This document shows positions 1-10,411 of a DNA stretch of 64,000 bases, piece by piece (within the stretch, counting starts at the first letter, position 1; each line of letters begins with the position of its first letter). The notes beneath the pieces are model-generated. The model saw nothing but the letters and a program-made list of their open reading frames with translations, searched no databases and was not told the DNA's origin. The DNA is taken from assembly GCF_034350045.1 (NCBI RefSeq), contig NZ_CP133781.1, positions 186,001 to 250,000 on the forward strand. Reading direction: 5' to 3'. Source of the stretch: Pseudomonas sp. CCI4.2 (GTDB taxonomy: Bacteria; Pseudomonadota; Gammaproteobacteria; Pseudomonadales; Pseudomonadaceae). The translations under genes were made by a program, and so were the position numbers.

Positions 1-305
1 TCCAACTCGTGCCACGCAACACCCAAGCCGACATCGAAGCGCGTTTCACCTATCGCCAATTCGCCGACGTACGTCCCGGCGCTCGCGTGAACTTCCAAGT
101 GGCTGGCGACGATACCCTTCGCGGCGGCAAGATCATCAGCAGCGCCAACTTGAGCAGCGTCGACTTGTCCACCGACATCCGCGTGCGGATCAAGCCGGAT
201 GAAGCCCTGAGCAGCAGTTTGTCCGGCCGCCCGGTGGAAGTCACCAGCGACCATGGTCCGTCGTTGAACTGGCTGATCGACAAAGCCACGGCAGCAGGTC
301 TCTGA
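1..305 (+). CDS. alg44: Alg44 C-terminal end (partial)
   Basis: The window opens inside a gene; the reading frame is open from base 3 to a TGA at 303-305, giving about 100 residues. The fragment is a beta-rich stretch with no membrane segment, like the periplasmic membrane-fusion-type C-terminus of Alg44, the c-di-GMP-binding (PilZ) co-polymerase that works with Alg8 in the inner membrane. The assignment rests mainly on position: alg44 directly precedes algK in Pseudomonas alginate operons, and algK starts 3 bases downstream. The PilZ domain and transmembrane helix lie outside the window, so they cannot be checked. Confidence 0.85.
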   Translation, partial: QLVPRNTQADIEARFTYRQFADVRPGARVNFQVAGDDTLRGGKIISSANLSSVDLSTDIRVRIKPDEALSSSLSGRPVEVTSDHGPSLNWLIDKATAAGL

Positions 306-307
306 TC

Positions 308-1723
308 ATGGCCCGCCCTCTAAGTCCGCTAAAAACCCTGTCGACCCCGACGATGCTGGGCCTGGCGGTCGCGATTGGCCTCAGCGGTTGTATCAACCTG
401 CCCGATCAGCGCTTGGCCAATGAAGCGCTCAAACGCGGTGACACCGCTTTGGCGACCCAGAATTATCGGCAACTGGCCGACCTGGGTTATAGCGATGCCC
501 AAGTGGGGCTGGCCGATATTCAGGTGGAAACCCACGACCCGGAACAACTCAAGTTGGCCGAGGCCACTTACCGCGCGGCGGCTGATACCTCGCCACGGGC
601 CCAAGCGCGATTGGGTCGGTTGTTGGTGGCGCGTCCTGATGCGACCGAAGCCGAGCACCATGAAGCCGAAGGCCTGCTGAAAAAAGCCTTTGCTACGGGC
701 GAAGGCGGCACCTTGATTCCACTGGCAATGCTCTACCTGCAATTCCCGCAAAGTTTCCCCAACGTTAACGCGCAGAAAAAAATCGATCAGTGGACGGCAG
801 CGCGTTACCCGGAAGCCAACCTGGCGCAAGTGCTGCTCTATCGCACCCAGAACACCTACGACCAACACCTCGATGACGTCGAACGCCTGTGCAAAGCCGC
901 ACTGATCGCCACCGATATTTGCTACGTCGAACTGGCCACTGTTTACCAAAAGCGCGCACAGGTCGAGCAACAGACCGCCTTAATCGTGCAACTGGAAGCG
1001 GCGCACGCCACTGGCAAAGTGTCCTCGCAACGGGTCGATGGCGTGGCCCGCGTATTGAGCGATGCCGACCTGGGCAAGCCCGACGAAAAAACCGCGCAAC
1101 GCCTGTTGGAAGGCGTGGCGCCGGGTTATCCGATTTCCTGGGTGACCTTGGCAAAACTGCTTTATGACTTCCCCGAACTGGGCGACGTAAACAAGATGAT
1201 GGAATACCTGAACAACGGTCGGGCGGCGGATCAACCCCGCGCCGAACTGCTGTTGGGCAAGCTGTATTACGAAGGCAAATGGGTGTTGCCAGACGCCAAA
1301 GTCGCCGAAGCCCACCTGAAAAAAGCCGAGGGCAGCGAAGTCGCCGCGCACTATTACTTGGGCCAGATCTATCGCCGTGGATACGTCGGCAAAGTCGATC
1401 CGCAAAAAGCCGTCGACCAATTGCTGATCGCCGCACGCGGAGGCCAAAACAGCGCCGACTACGCGCTAGCGCAGCTGTTTTCCCAAGGCCGTGGCACCCA
1501 GCCAAATCTGCTCAATGCCTACGTGTTCAGCCAATTGGCGCTGGCCCAAGGCACACCCGAAGCCACCGATCTCGCTCAGCAACTCAACGAACAACTACCG
1601 CCTGCACAACACGCCGACGCGCAACGCCTGTTGCAACAAGAGCAACAACTGCGCGGCACGACCACTCAGAACGCACGCGCCCTGAGTGCATTGCAGCAAG
1701 TAGATGGCGAGGAAGCCCTATGA
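308..1723 (+). CDS. algK: AlgK, alginate export lipoprotein with TPR/Sel1-like repeats
   Basis: This 471-aa protein begins with a lipoprotein signal whose lipobox LSGC places the lipidated cysteine at residue 28. The rest is helical and repeat-rich, with Sel1/TPR-like units (for example LLGKLYYEG and [13 protein letters not shown] near residues 315-360 and [12 protein letters not shown] near 390). In Pseudomonas, AlgK is an outer-membrane lipoprotein that helps assemble the AlgE secretin and links it to the periplasmic complex. The start lies 3 bases after the alg44 stop, and its stop overlaps the algE start (ATGA), as expected for a coupled operon. Confidence 0.95.
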   Translation: MARPLSPLKTLSTPTMLGLAVAIGLSGCINLPDQRLANEALKRGDTALATQNYRQLADLGYSDAQVGLADIQVETHDPEQLKLAEATYRAAADTSPRAQARLGRLLVARPDATEAEHHEAEGLLKKAFATGEGGTLIPLAMLYLQFPQSFPNVNAQKKIDQWTAARYPEANLAQVLLYRTQNTYDQHLDDVERLCKAALIATDICYVELATVYQKRAQVEQQTALIVQLEAAHATGKVSSQRVDGVARVLSDADLGKPDEKTAQRLLEGVAPGYPISWVTLAKLLYDFPELGDVNKMMEYLNNGRAADQPRAELLLGKLYYEGKWVLPDAKVAEAHLKKAEGSEVAAHYYLGQIYRRGYVGKVDPQKAVDQLLIAARGGQNSADYALAQLFSQGRGTQPNLLNAYVFSQLALAQGTPEATDLAQQLNEQLPPAQHADAQRLLQQEQQLRGTTTQNARALSALQQVDGEEAL

Positions 1724-3192
1724 AGTTGAATTCCTGGATGACCGCTGGATTGGGCCTGAGTATCTCTCTGCTCTCGGCCACGTCTGCCTTGGCCGCCGAC
1801 ATGACTGAAACCAAGAACTTCGGCCTCGAAGTTAAAGTCACCGGCCAGTCCGAAGACGACCGCGACTTAGGTACCCGAGGCGGCGGCGATGTTAACGGCC
1901 TCGGTCTCGACCTTCGCCCTTGGGCCTACGGCGAGCGCGGTGATTGGAGCGGTTACGTCATGGGTCAGGCCGTGACCTCGACCGACATTATCGAAACCGA
2001 CACCCTGCAAAAAACCGACGACGCCGACAACAGCAGCGATAAGCGTAAACCGGACAAGAGCTATTTGGCCTTGCGCGAGTTCTGGATCGGCTACAAAGGC
2101 TTCACACCGTATCCGGGCGAGCAACTGCGCCTGGGTCGTCAACGCCTGCGCAACGACGACGGCATGTGGCGCGACACCAACATCGAAGCCGTGAACTGGA
2201 ACTTCGACACCACCTTGTTACGCGCCCACCTAGGCGCGGCAGAACGCTTCAGCGAGTACCGCACCGACATCAGCGAGCTGTCGCCCAGAGACAAGGATCG
2301 GCTGCATGTCTATGGCGACATTTCCACCCAATGGATGCCGGGGCAATGGGCTGGCTTGCGGGTTCATCACACCCACGATGACGGCAAACTGAAGACCGGC
2401 CTTGATCAGACTGACTCGTTGGACAAGACCGAAAACGGCGATTTGACCTGGCTCGGCATCGAAGCCAACAGCGACGCTTACAACGCCCGTAACACCAACA
2501 CCGTCAACTATTGGGCCAGCCTGACCGGGCTCACCGGCGACCGTGATTCCATCAGTCCACACACTGAAAACGGCGTGGTAACCGCCGGCGACAAACGCAG
2601 CGGCGACGTCAACGGTTGGGCCACCGACTTGGGCTTGCGTCTGCGTCTGGACCCGAACTGGCAAGTCGGTGCGGCCTATGCCCGCGCCAGTGGCGACTAC
2701 GAACAAAACGGTCTGCAAAGTAACCGCTCCACCTTCACCGGCACTCAGGCACGAGTCCATCGTTTCGGTGAAGCGTTTCGTGGCGAAATGAACAACATTC
2801 AAAGCGCCACCTTATTCGGCTCCTGGATGTTGCGCGACGAATATGACGCCAGCCTGATCTACCACAAGTTCTGGCGAGTGGACGGCAATAAGCCCGTCGG
2901 CAGCGACGGCATCGACGCCGTCGACAACACCTACGACGCTCAAGGTGGCGTGGAATCAAGCACCTCGCTGCCGCTGATGGATGGCCGAAAAGACCTTGGA
3001 CAGGAAATGGACCTGGTGGTCACCAAGTATTTCAAACAGGGCCTGTTGCCTGCCGGGCTTAGCCAGTCCATCAACGAACCGTCAGCACTGGTGCGTTTGC
3101 GCGGTGGCGTGTTCAAACCGGGCGACGCCTATGGCAGCGGCGTGGATTCGTACATGCACCGCGCCTTTATCGACGTCATCTGGCGCTTCTGA
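1720..3192 (+). CDS. algE: AlgE, outer-membrane alginate export porin
   Basis: The 490-aa product has a signal peptide (cleavage near the ALA motif at residue 25) followed by a beta-barrel-type sequence that ends in Phe (DVIWRF), a usual outer-membrane protein C-terminus. The length equals that of characterised AlgE, the anion-selective pore through which alginate leaves the cell. The frame stays open far upstream inside algK, but the ATG at 1720 overlapping the algK stop (ATGA) gives the expected signal peptide, so I chose it. It is followed by algG after 25 bases. Confidence 0.96.
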   Translation: MKLNSWMTAGLGLSISLLSATSALAADMTETKNFGLEVKVTGQSEDDRDLGTRGGGDVNGLGLDLRPWAYGERGDWSGYVMGQAVTSTDIIETDTLQKTDDADNSSDKRKPDKSYLALREFWIGYKGFTPYPGEQLRLGRQRLRNDDGMWRDTNIEAVNWNFDTTLLRAHLGAAERFSEYRTDISELSPRDKDRLHVYGDISTQWMPGQWAGLRVHHTHDDGKLKTGLDQTDSLDKTENGDLTWLGIEANSDAYNARNTNTVNYWASLTGLTGDRDSISPHTENGVVTAGDKRSGDVNGWATDLGLRLRLDPNWQVGAAYARASGDYEQNGLQSNRSTFTGTQARVHRFGEAFRGEMNNIQSATLFGSWMLRDEYDASLIYHKFWRVDGNKPVGSDGIDAVDNTYDAQGGVESSTSLPLMDGRKDLGQEMDLVVTKYFKQGLLPAGLSQSINEPSALVRLRGGVFKPGDAYGSGVDSYMHRAFIDVIWRF

Positions 3193-3217
3193 TGCAAGCC
3201 GCGAAGGGAGCGATGCG

Positions 3218-4795
3218 ATGAATAATGTCCATACCAAAAGCGCCATAGGCCTGCTCGTCAGCGCGTTACTGCTGAGCAGTGCAGCCGCCTTTGCTGCCGA
3301 CGAACCCGCAGCGGCACCGCTGAAACAGGTCAAGGAATTGCTACAGGCCAAAACTTACACGGTGACCGATGCGCCCATTGGCCCGCTGGAATTGGCCAAG
3401 CCGAAACTGCCCAGCCTCACCGGCTACACCGCCGAAGCCGTGGCGAAAAAAATCGTCCGCAGCAAAATCGGCAAGGTCAAAGTCCGGCGAATGATGGAGC
3501 AGGACGCGCTCAAGGACTTCATCGGCGGCGATAACAAGATGGAGGAATGGGTCGCCCGCCAGCACGGCATTCCCCAGGCGATCTTTATCGAAGACGGCTA
3601 CGTGAACCTGCGTGATCTGACCAAAAGTTTGCCCAAGCAGTATTTCAGCGAAACCTCCCCCGGCGTGTTTCTCGCCAAGTTACCCATCGTGGTGGGGCAC
3701 AAAGGCATTCTTGAGATCGACGGCAAGACCCGCCAATTGCACCTGTCTCAAGAGTCCGGCGCGTTCTTGATCAACGACGGCATGTTGTTTGCCCATGACA
3801 CCAAAATCACCGGCTGGCGCGAAGCGGACAACGGCCCGGCGACGTTTCGTACGCCGACCGAATTTCGGCCGTTCTTGCTGTCCTGGGGCGGCACCGAGAC
3901 TTACATCGTCAACACCAAGGTCAGCAGCTTGGGCTACAACAACAGCAAGTCGTACGGGGTGAGTATTTCCCAATACACGCCGAACATGGCTGCCGTCATG
4001 AAGCGTGCACAACCGACCGGCTGGATCATCGGCTCGGAGTTCTCGGACATGTGGTACGGCTTCTACTGCTACGAAGCCCGGGACGTGGTGATCAAGGGCA
4101 ACACCTACCGCGACAACATCGTTTATGGGATTGACCCCCACGACCGCTCCCATGGGCTGATCATTGCCGACAATACGGTGTACGGCACCCACAAAAAGCA
4201 CGGGATCATTATTTCCCGTGAGGTCAACGACAGCTTCATCTTCAATAACCGCAGCTACGACAACAACCTGTCGGGACTGGTGATCGACCGTAACAGCATC
4301 AACAACCTGATCGCATATAACGAGATTTACCAGAACCACACCGACGGCATCACCTTGTACGAGAGCGGCGACAACCTGCTGTGGGGCAACCGCGTGATCA
4401 AAAATCGCCGCCACGGAATTCGGGTGCGCAACAGCGTGAACATCCGGCTATACGAAAACATCGCCATGGCCAACGGTTTGATGGGTGTCTATGGGCACAT
4501 CAAAGACCTGAGCGATACCGACCGCGACATCGACCTCGACCCCTTTGATACCAAGGTGTCGCTGATTGTGGTGGGCGGCGAACTCGCGGCCAACGGTTCA
4601 GGCCCGCTGTCCATTGCATCGCCGCTGAGCGTTGAGCTGTATCGGGTCTCTATGCTCGCCCCGACCAAAACCAGCGGCATCAGCTTCAACGGCATTCTCG
4701 GTGAACGTCAGGACGAAATTCTCGACCTGATGGTCCGCCAGAAAAAAGCCGTGTTGATCGACCCGGTCGAACGCCAAACCGAACTCCGGGATTGA
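3218..4795 (+). CDS. algG: AlgG, periplasmic poly-mannuronate C5-epimerase
   Basis: A 525-aa secreted protein with a signal peptide ending AAAFAA near residue 27. It has a right-handed parallel beta-helix (CASH-type) repeat region rich in Asn and Gly, roughly residues 230-430. The catalytic DPHD motif of AlgG epimerases is present at residues 306-309. AlgG converts D-mannuronate to L-guluronate within the polymer in the periplasm and is also part of the export scaffold. The frame extends upstream into algE; the ATG at 3218, preceded by a GAAGGGAG ribosome-binding site, gives the signal peptide. Confidence 0.96.
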   Translation: MNNVHTKSAIGLLVSALLLSSAAAFAADEPAAAPLKQVKELLQAKTYTVTDAPIGPLELAKPKLPSLTGYTAEAVAKKIVRSKIGKVKVRRMMEQDALKDFIGGDNKMEEWVARQHGIPQAIFIEDGYVNLRDLTKSLPKQYFSETSPGVFLAKLPIVVGHKGILEIDGKTRQLHLSQESGAFLINDGMLFAHDTKITGWREADNGPATFRTPTEFRPFLLSWGGTETYIVNTKVSSLGYNNSKSYGVSISQYTPNMAAVMKRAQPTGWIIGSEFSDMWYGFYCYEARDVVIKGNTYRDNIVYGIDPHDRSHGLIIADNTVYGTHKKHGIIISREVNDSFIFNNRSYDNNLSGLVIDRNSINNLIAYNEIYQNHTDGITLYESGDNLLWGNRVIKNRRHGIRVRNSVNIRLYENIAMANGLMGVYGHIKDLSDTDRDIDLDPFDTKVSLIVVGGELAANGSGPLSIASPLSVELYRVSMLAPTKTSGISFNGILGERQDEILDLMVRQKKAVLIDPVERQTELRD

Positions 4796-4805
4796 GGAAG
4801 AACCT

Positions 4806-6263
4806 ATGCACGCTCAGTTGATCACGTTATTCAAGCTACCTCGGCTCTTGGGCCTTTCCGGTTTCGCCGCTGCATTGCTGGCGGCCTCGGGCGGTGCCCA
4901 GGCCGACGATACGCACGCCCCGACGTTCACCGCCGACACCTGCTGCAACCTGTGCCCCCAAGCCTTGGACGCAAAAAACTACACCACCCGCTATCAGCAG
5001 AACTTCACCACGCTGGTGCAGGCTCAAGGTGACTGGTTGTTTCGGACCCAGGAAGATTTACGTACCGAGTTCGACACCACACCGCAAGGCTACCGCCGGA
5101 TGAAAGAACTGCACGACGCGTTCAAGAGCAAAGGCGTCGAGCTGGTGGTGGTTTATCAGCCAACCCGCGGCCTGGTGGATCGCAACAAATTGTTCCCCGC
5201 CGAACGCGACAAATTCGACTATGAAAAAGCCCTGAAAAACTACCAGGCAATGCTCGGCCGGTTCAGCGCCATGGGCTACTGGGTGCCGGACTTGTCGCCC
5301 TTGACCAATGAGCAACAGGCCCACGATTTCTACTTCCGGGGCGACCAGCACTGGACGCCCTATGGCGCTCAGCGCACCGCCAAGATCGTCGCCGAGACCG
5401 TGAAGAAAGTGCCTGAATTCGCTGGCATTGCGCGCCGCGAGTTCGAAAGTCATTTGTCCGGGCGCATGGGTAAAACCGGCACCCTGCACAACATGGCCGG
5501 GCAGTTGTGCGGCACCAGTTACGCGATTCAGTACATGGACCAATTCGTCACCGAGCCTAAAGGCGAAGCCGCGGATGGCGATTTGTTCGGCGACGCCGGC
5601 AACCCGGAAATTACCCTGGTCGGCACCAGCCACAGCGGCAAAAACTACAACTTCTCCGGTTTTCTCGAAGAGTACATCGGTGCCGATATTCTCAACGTGG
5701 CCTTCCCCGGCGGCGGTCTGGAAGGCTCGATGTTGCAATACCTGGGCAGCGACGACTTCCAGAAAAAGCCGCCGAAAATCCTGATTTGGGAGTTCTCGCC
5801 GCTGTACCGCCTCGACCAAGAGACGATCTACCGGCAAATGATGTCGATGCTGGGCAACGGCTGTGAAGGCAAGACCGCCATCATGACCACCAGCACCACC
5901 CTGAAAACCGGCGCCAATGAGTTACTGGTCAATGGCACCAACGGAATCAAGGACGTACGCAACGGCAGTAATCAGGTCGATATCAAATTCGCCGACACCT
6001 CGGTGAAGGACTTGCACGCCCGGCTTTGGTACATGAATGGCCGGCACGAAGACCTGAAAATCGAAAAACCGACGACATCCGATACCGACGGGCGCTTCGC
6101 CTTCGAACTGCGCGACGACAAGGACTGGGCTGACCAGCAATTGCTCGCCGTAGAGGTACAGGGCCCGCAAGCGGGTGCTGCGCCACAGCAAGTCGAAGCG
6201 AAAATCTGCAAACGCAATGTGTTCCCAGGGCGCGTGCAATCCACTGCGCAAGCCGGGTTATGA
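4806..6263 (+). CDS. algX: AlgX, alginate O-acetyltransferase (SGNH-like plus C-terminal CBM)
   Basis: A 485-aa periplasmic protein with a signal peptide ending near GGAQA (residue 33). The SGNH-hydrolase-like catalytic residues are visible: D180 and H182 in DQHWTPYG and S275 in GTSHSG. All three sit six residues later than the published P. aeruginosa AlgX residues D174, H176 and S269, a constant offset that supports the call. The C-terminal ~110 residues correspond to the carbohydrate-binding module. AlgX transfers acetyl groups to mannuronate and belongs to the export complex. A GAGGAAG ribosome-binding site precedes the ATG, and algL starts 7 bases after the stop. Confidence 0.95.
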   Translation: MHAQLITLFKLPRLLGLSGFAAALLAASGGAQADDTHAPTFTADTCCNLCPQALDAKNYTTRYQQNFTTLVQAQGDWLFRTQEDLRTEFDTTPQGYRRMKELHDAFKSKGVELVVVYQPTRGLVDRNKLFPAERDKFDYEKALKNYQAMLGRFSAMGYWVPDLSPLTNEQQAHDFYFRGDQHWTPYGAQRTAKIVAETVKKVPEFAGIARREFESHLSGRMGKTGTLHNMAGQLCGTSYAIQYMDQFVTEPKGEAADGDLFGDAGNPEITLVGTSHSGKNYNFSGFLEEYIGADILNVAFPGGGLEGSMLQYLGSDDFQKKPPKILIWEFSPLYRLDQETIYRQMMSMLGNGCEGKTAIMTTSTTLKTGANELLVNGTNGIKDVRNGSNQVDIKFADTSVKDLHARLWYMNGRHEDLKIEKPTTSDTDGRFAFELRDDKDWADQQLLAVEVQGPQAGAAPQQVEAKICKRNVFPGRVQSTAQAGL

Positions 6264-6270
6264 GGTCTTT

Positions 6271-7404
6271 ATGCACACTGGAAAACTGACTCGAAAACTG
6301 ATGCTACCGGCACTGCTCGGCGCGGCCCTGTTGGCTGCCACCGACGCGGCTTCGGCAGCCCAATCGCTGATGCCACCCCAGGGTTATATGGCCGGCATCG
6401 AAAAAGCCAAAAGCGGCAGCGGCTCGTTTAGTTGTGATGCGATGCCCAAACCGTACACAGACAAGCTGGTGTTTCGCAGTAAGTACGAAGGTTCGGACAA
6501 ATCGCGTTCGACCTTCAACGCCGATTCGGACAAAGCCTTCAAAGACGGCACTCACGACATCACCAAAATCGAACGCGACACGGCAAAAATCGTCATGCAG
6601 TACATGCGTGACGGTCGCCCGGAACAGCTCGATTGCGCCCTGACGCTGTTGACCACCTGGGCCAATGCCGGTGCGCTGGAATCCACGGAGTTCAACCATA
6701 CCGGCAAGTCCATGCGCAAATGGGCGTTGGGCAGCATGTCGTCGTCTTACTTGCACTTGAAGTTCTCCAGCTCGCAGCCAATGGCCGCGCACCCGGAGCA
6801 AGAGAAAATCATCGAAGCCTGGTTCAGCAAATTGGCGGATCAAGTGGTCAGCGATTGGGACAACTTGCCGTTGGACAAGAACAACAACCATACCTACTGG
6901 GCCGCGTGGTCAGTGATGGCCACCTCGATCGCAACTAACCGCCGCGACCTGTTTGATTGGTCGGTGAAAGAATTCCGGGTTGCCGCCAATCAGATCGACA
7001 AAGACGGCTTCTTGCCCAATGAGGTCAAGCGCAAACAGCGCGCCTTGGCGTACCACAACTACGCCCTGCCACCGCTGGCCATGATCGCCAGTTTCGCCCA
7101 AGCCAACGGCGTCGACCTGCGCCCGGAAAACAACGGCGCATTGCAGCGCCTGGGTGATCGGGTACTCAACGGCGTGAAAGACAACAGCAGCTTCGCCCAA
7201 CGCAGCGGCGAAGAGCAGGACATGACTGACCTGAAGGTCGACAGCAAATTCTCGTGGCTAGAACCCTACTGCTCGCTCTACACCTGCGCCCCGGACGTGC
7301 TGGACCGCAAACATGCGATGGAACCGTTCAAAGCGTTCCGGTTGGGCGGCGATGTCACAAGGGTGTACGACCCGGCGCATGAGAAAGGCAACAAAGGTAC
7401 GTAA
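6271..7404 (+). CDS. algL: AlgL, periplasmic alginate lyase
   Basis: A 377-aa protein with a signal peptide ending ASAA near residue 31. It matches polysaccharide lyase family 5: the NNHTYW motif carries N206/H207, and Y261 in AYHNYALPP fits the catalytic tyrosine. AlgL cleaves polymer that strays into the periplasm and so protects alginate-producing cells. The frame is open upstream inside algX, but the ATG at 6271 yields the signal peptide and lies 7 bases after the algX stop. It is followed by an unusually long repeat-filled gap before algI. Confidence 0.95.
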   Translation: MHTGKLTRKLMLPALLGAALLAATDAASAAQSLMPPQGYMAGIEKAKSGSGSFSCDAMPKPYTDKLVFRSKYEGSDKSRSTFNADSDKAFKDGTHDITKIERDTAKIVMQYMRDGRPEQLDCALTLLTTWANAGALESTEFNHTGKSMRKWALGSMSSSYLHLKFSSSQPMAAHPEQEKIIEAWFSKLADQVVSDWDNLPLDKNNNHTYWAAWSVMATSIATNRRDLFDWSVKEFRVAANQIDKDGFLPNEVKRKQRALAYHNYALPPLAMIASFAQANGVDLRPENNGALQRLGDRVLNGVKDNSSFAQRSGEEQDMTDLKVDSKFSWLEPYCSLYTCAPDVLDRKHAMEPFKAFRLGGDVTRVYDPAHEKGNKGT

Positions 7405-7423
7405 ATCCGGACGGACGCTTTCT

Positions 7424-7571
7424 CAGGCAAGCCTGCTCCCACGGGTTATGTGTCAGGCACAAAACCTGAGTTAACCAAAGTTCTGTGGGAGCAGCTTGCC
7501 TAGTCCCACAGGTTATGTGTCAGGCACAAAACCTAGGTTAACCAAGGTTCTGTGGGAGCAGGCTTGCCTGC
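7424..7571 (+). repeat. REPIN-like element with a 67-bp tandem repeat between algL and algI
   Basis: An 18-bp perfect inverted pair bounds this element (CAGGCAAGCCTGCTCCCA at 7424-7441 and its complement at 7553-7570). Inside, a 67-bp unit is repeated head to tail (7437-7503 and 7504-7570) with a few substitutions and one missing G. The outer arms match the TGTGGGAGCAGGCTTGCCTGCGAA motif found elsewhere in this window, so this is a REP doublet that expanded by duplication inside the alginate operon. Confidence 0.85.
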
Positions 7572-7607
7572 GAAGGGTGCGCCTCGGTTTATGCGTTGAT
7601 ACGCAAT

Positions 7608-7631
7608 ACCCCCCATTTTTTTATGGGGGGT
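7608..7631 (+). terminator. Hairpin with T-rich loop in the algL-algI gap
   Basis: A perfect 9-bp stem (ACCCCCCAT at 7608-7616 with ATGGGGGGT at 7623-7631) encloses a six-T loop. There is no clean T-run after the stem (TTGGGGGGG follows), so it could be an mRNA-stabilising hairpin or a weak attenuator rather than a true terminator. It sits 49 bases upstream of algI. Confidence 0.5.
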
Positions 7632-7680
7632 TTGGGGGGGCTTTGCGCTCCTTACTGTTGGACCAACGGAGGGGTTTGAG

Positions 7681-9213
7681 ATGGTGTTCTCATCCAACGT
7701 GTTCCTGTTCTTGTTCTTGCCGGTGTTCCTCGGTTTGTATTACTTGAGCGGATTACGCTATCGCAACTTGCTGCTGCTGATTGCCAGCTACGCGTTTTAT
7801 GCCTGGTGGCGAGTGGACTTCCTCGCCTTGTTCGTCGGCGTGACGCTGTGGAATTACTGGATCGGCCTCAAAGTCGGCGCCGCGGGCGTTCGAACCAAAC
7901 CGGCGCAACGCTGGCTGCTAGCCGGAGTGGTAGTAGACCTAGGCATCTTGGGCTACTTCAAATACGCCAACTTCGGCGTCGAGAGCATCAACGCACTCAT
8001 GACCTCGTTGGGGCTTGAGCCGTTCATCCTGACCCACGTGTTGCTGCCCATCGGGATCTCGTTCTACATCTTCGAATCCATCAGCTACATCATTGACGTC
8101 TACCGTGGCGACACCCCGGCCACCCGCAACCTGATCGATTTCGCCGCCTTCGTCGCGATCTTTCCGCACCTGATTGCCGGCCCGGTATTGCGCTTTCGCG
8201 ACTTGGCGGACCAGTTCAATAACCGCACCCATACCCTCGATAAATTCTCCGAGGGCGCCACGCGCTTCATGCAGGGCTTCATCAAGAAAGTGTTCATCGC
8301 CGATACCCTGGCGGTGGTCGCAGATCACAGTTTCGCCCTGCTCCACCCCACCACTGGCGATGCCTGGCTCGGTGCGTTGGCCTACACCGCGCAGCTGTAT
8401 TTCGACTTCTCCGGCTACAGCGACATGGCCATTGGTTTGGGCTTGATGATGGGTTTCCGCTTCATGGAAAACTTCAAGCAGCCCTACGTAAGCCAGTCGA
8501 TCACCGAGTTCTGGCGCCGCTGGCACATCAGCTTGTCCACCTGGCTGCGCGACTACTTGTACATCACCCTCGGCGGCAACCGGGGCGGCACCATAACCAC
8601 CTACCGCAACCTGTTTCTGACCATGCTGCTTGGTGGTCTGTGGCACGGCGCCAACATCACCTACATCGTTTGGGGCGCGTGGCACGGCATGTGGTTGGCC
8701 ATTGAAAAAGCGCTGGGCCTCAACACGTCCGCACGCACCTTCAATCCCATCCGTTGGGCACTGACCTTCTTGCTGGTGATCATGGGCTGGGTGATTTTCC
8801 GCTCGGAAAACCTTCACGTTGCCGCACGGATGTACGGCGCGATGTTCGGCTTCGGTGACTGGCACCTGTCGGAACTCAACCGCGCCAGCGTCACCGGCTT
8901 ACAGATGGCAACGCTGGGGGTGGCCTACATGACCTTGGCCTTCTTCGGCCTGAGAGATTTTTACGCCAACCGAACCAAACCCGAAAAAGCCTCGATGCAA
9001 CCGGGACTGATCAAAGCGGTGCCCGGCGACCAGCCCAACGACATTCACCTGCCAGGGTTCACCGTTGGCACCGACGCCCAAGTGCAACCCGCGTTCTGGG
9101 TCGCTGATTGGCCGCGTTATGCCATGCGCGGTGCGGTGTTGCTGATGTTCGTGGCCTCGATCCTCAAACTTTCGGCGCAGAGTTTCTCGCCGTTCCTCTA
9201 CTTCCAGTTTTGA
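7681..9213 (+). CDS. algI: AlgI, MBOAT-family O-acetyl carrier in the inner membrane
   Basis: A 510-aa polytopic membrane protein of the MBOAT family. The invariant histidine is H322 in GLWHGAN, the same number as the essential histidine reported for P. aeruginosa AlgI; a second WHG motif follows (GAWHGMW). AlgI is thought to pass acetyl groups across the inner membrane to AlgJ and AlgX. A GGAGGGG ribosome-binding site lies 6-12 bases upstream of the ATG. The stop is followed within 11 bases by algJ. Confidence 0.96.
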   Translation: MVFSSNVFLFLFLPVFLGLYYLSGLRYRNLLLLIASYAFYAWWRVDFLALFVGVTLWNYWIGLKVGAAGVRTKPAQRWLLAGVVVDLGILGYFKYANFGVESINALMTSLGLEPFILTHVLLPIGISFYIFESISYIIDVYRGDTPATRNLIDFAAFVAIFPHLIAGPVLRFRDLADQFNNRTHTLDKFSEGATRFMQGFIKKVFIADTLAVVADHSFALLHPTTGDAWLGALAYTAQLYFDFSGYSDMAIGLGLMMGFRFMENFKQPYVSQSITEFWRRWHISLSTWLRDYLYITLGGNRGGTITTYRNLFLTMLLGGLWHGANITYIVWGAWHGMWLAIEKALGLNTSARTFNPIRWALTFLLVIMGWVIFRSENLHVAARMYGAMFGFGDWHLSELNRASVTGLQMATLGVAYMTLAFFGLRDFYANRTKPEKASMQPGLIKAVPGDQPNDIHLPGFTVGTDAQVQPAFWVADWPRYAMRGAVLLMFVASILKLSAQSFSPFLYFQF

Positions 9214-9223
9214 GGTGCCGGCC

Positions 9224-10399
9224 ATGACCCGATCATTTCGTATCCTCTACATCGCCCTGTTTCTCGGCATCTTGCTGGCGCTGGGGGCTTGGTCGCTGCG
9301 CAGCTTTGCCAGCTTCTCGACCTCCGCTGAGACCACTGTGCTCAACGGTCGCTGGACCAAAGCCGCCGAGGTCCATTACGACGGTCAGTTTCCGATCAAG
9401 CGTCTGGGCACCAACCTCTGGGCAGCGCTGGATTTCAAGCTGTTCAACGAAGGCCGTCCCGGCGTGGTGCTGGGCAGTGATCAATGGCTGTACAGCGATG
9501 AAGAATTCAACCCAGTGGCCAACGGCGCGCAGAACGAGGCGGACAATCTGGCGCTGATTCAAGGCGTGCGCGATGCGTTGAAAAAACAGGGCACGCAACT
9601 GGTGTTGGCGATCGTTCCGGCAAAAACCCGCTTGTACCCGGAGCACTTGGGCGCCAACTACCCGGCCGCGCTGCACACCGATCTGTATCAGCAGTTTCAT
9701 AGTCAAGTGGCTCAGGCCGGGATTCTCGCGCCGGATCTGTTGCAACCCTTGCAGACCGCGAAACAAACCGGGCCCGTGTTCCTGCGCACCGACACCCATT
9801 GGACCCCCATGGGCGCCGAGGTGGTTGCGCAACGTCTAGGCGCAACCATTGCCGCTGACACACCGTTAAGCGGTGAGCCGGAACGCTTCATTACCGAAAC
9901 CAAAGAAACCGCGCCCTACAAAGGCGACTTGACTACTTTCTTACCGCTGGACCCACTGTTCAGTGACCTGCTGCCCACGCCCGATGACCTGCAGCAACGC
10001 AGCACCAATCCCGTGCCCACTCAAACGTCCAGCGACGATGAATTGTTCGCCAGCACCGATGTTCCGGTGGTCTTGGTCGGTACCAGCTACAGCGCCAACC
10101 CAAACTGGAATTTCCTCGGCGCGTTGAAACAAGCGCTGCACAGCGACGTGGTCAATTACGCCGAAGACGGCCATGGCCCGATCTTGCCGATGCTCAAGTA
10201 TCTGCAAACCGATGCCTTTAAAAACAGCCCGCCCCAAGTCCTGATCTGGGAATTCCCGGAGCGTTACCTGCCTGCCCATAACGACCTTGGCGAGTTCGAT
10301 CCGCAGTGGATCGCTGAGCTGAAAAAGGCCCGTGATCCCCAACAAAATCTGGCACTCACCGCCAACAACGCCGAGTCGCCCCACCGGGCACAAAACTGA
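9224..10399 (+). CDS. algJ: AlgJ, alginate O-acetylation protein (SGNH-like)
   Basis: A 391-aa protein with an N-terminal membrane anchor/uncleaved signal (about residues 5-25) and an AlgX-like SGNH domain. The catalytic residues D190 and H192 (DTHWTPMG) and S288 (GTSYS) fall on the published P. aeruginosa AlgJ numbers. It has no carbohydrate-binding module, unlike AlgX. A GTG at 9215 is also in frame, but the ATG at 9224 with GAGG eight bases upstream gives the family length. It works with AlgI and AlgF in acetylation. Confidence 0.95.
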   Translation: MTRSFRILYIALFLGILLALGAWSLRSFASFSTSAETTVLNGRWTKAAEVHYDGQFPIKRLGTNLWAALDFKLFNEGRPGVVLGSDQWLYSDEEFNPVANGAQNEADNLALIQGVRDALKKQGTQLVLAIVPAKTRLYPEHLGANYPAALHTDLYQQFHSQVAQAGILAPDLLQPLQTAKQTGPVFLRTDTHWTPMGAEVVAQRLGATIAADTPLSGEPERFITETKETAPYKGDLTTFLPLDPLFSDLLPTPDDLQQRSTNPVPTQTSSDDELFASTDVPVVLVGTSYSANPNWNFLGALKQALHSDVVNYAEDGHGPILPMLKYLQTDAFKNSPPQVLIWEFPERYLPAHNDLGEFDPQWIAELKKARDPQQNLALTANNAESPHRAQN

Positions 10400-10411
10400 G
10401 AGGAACTCATC

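Noticed and set aside
7496..7747. 83-codon plus-strand ORF in the algL-algI gap
   Set aside because: It runs through the tandem REP repeats and the hairpin, overlaps the algI start in another frame and has no ribosome-binding site.
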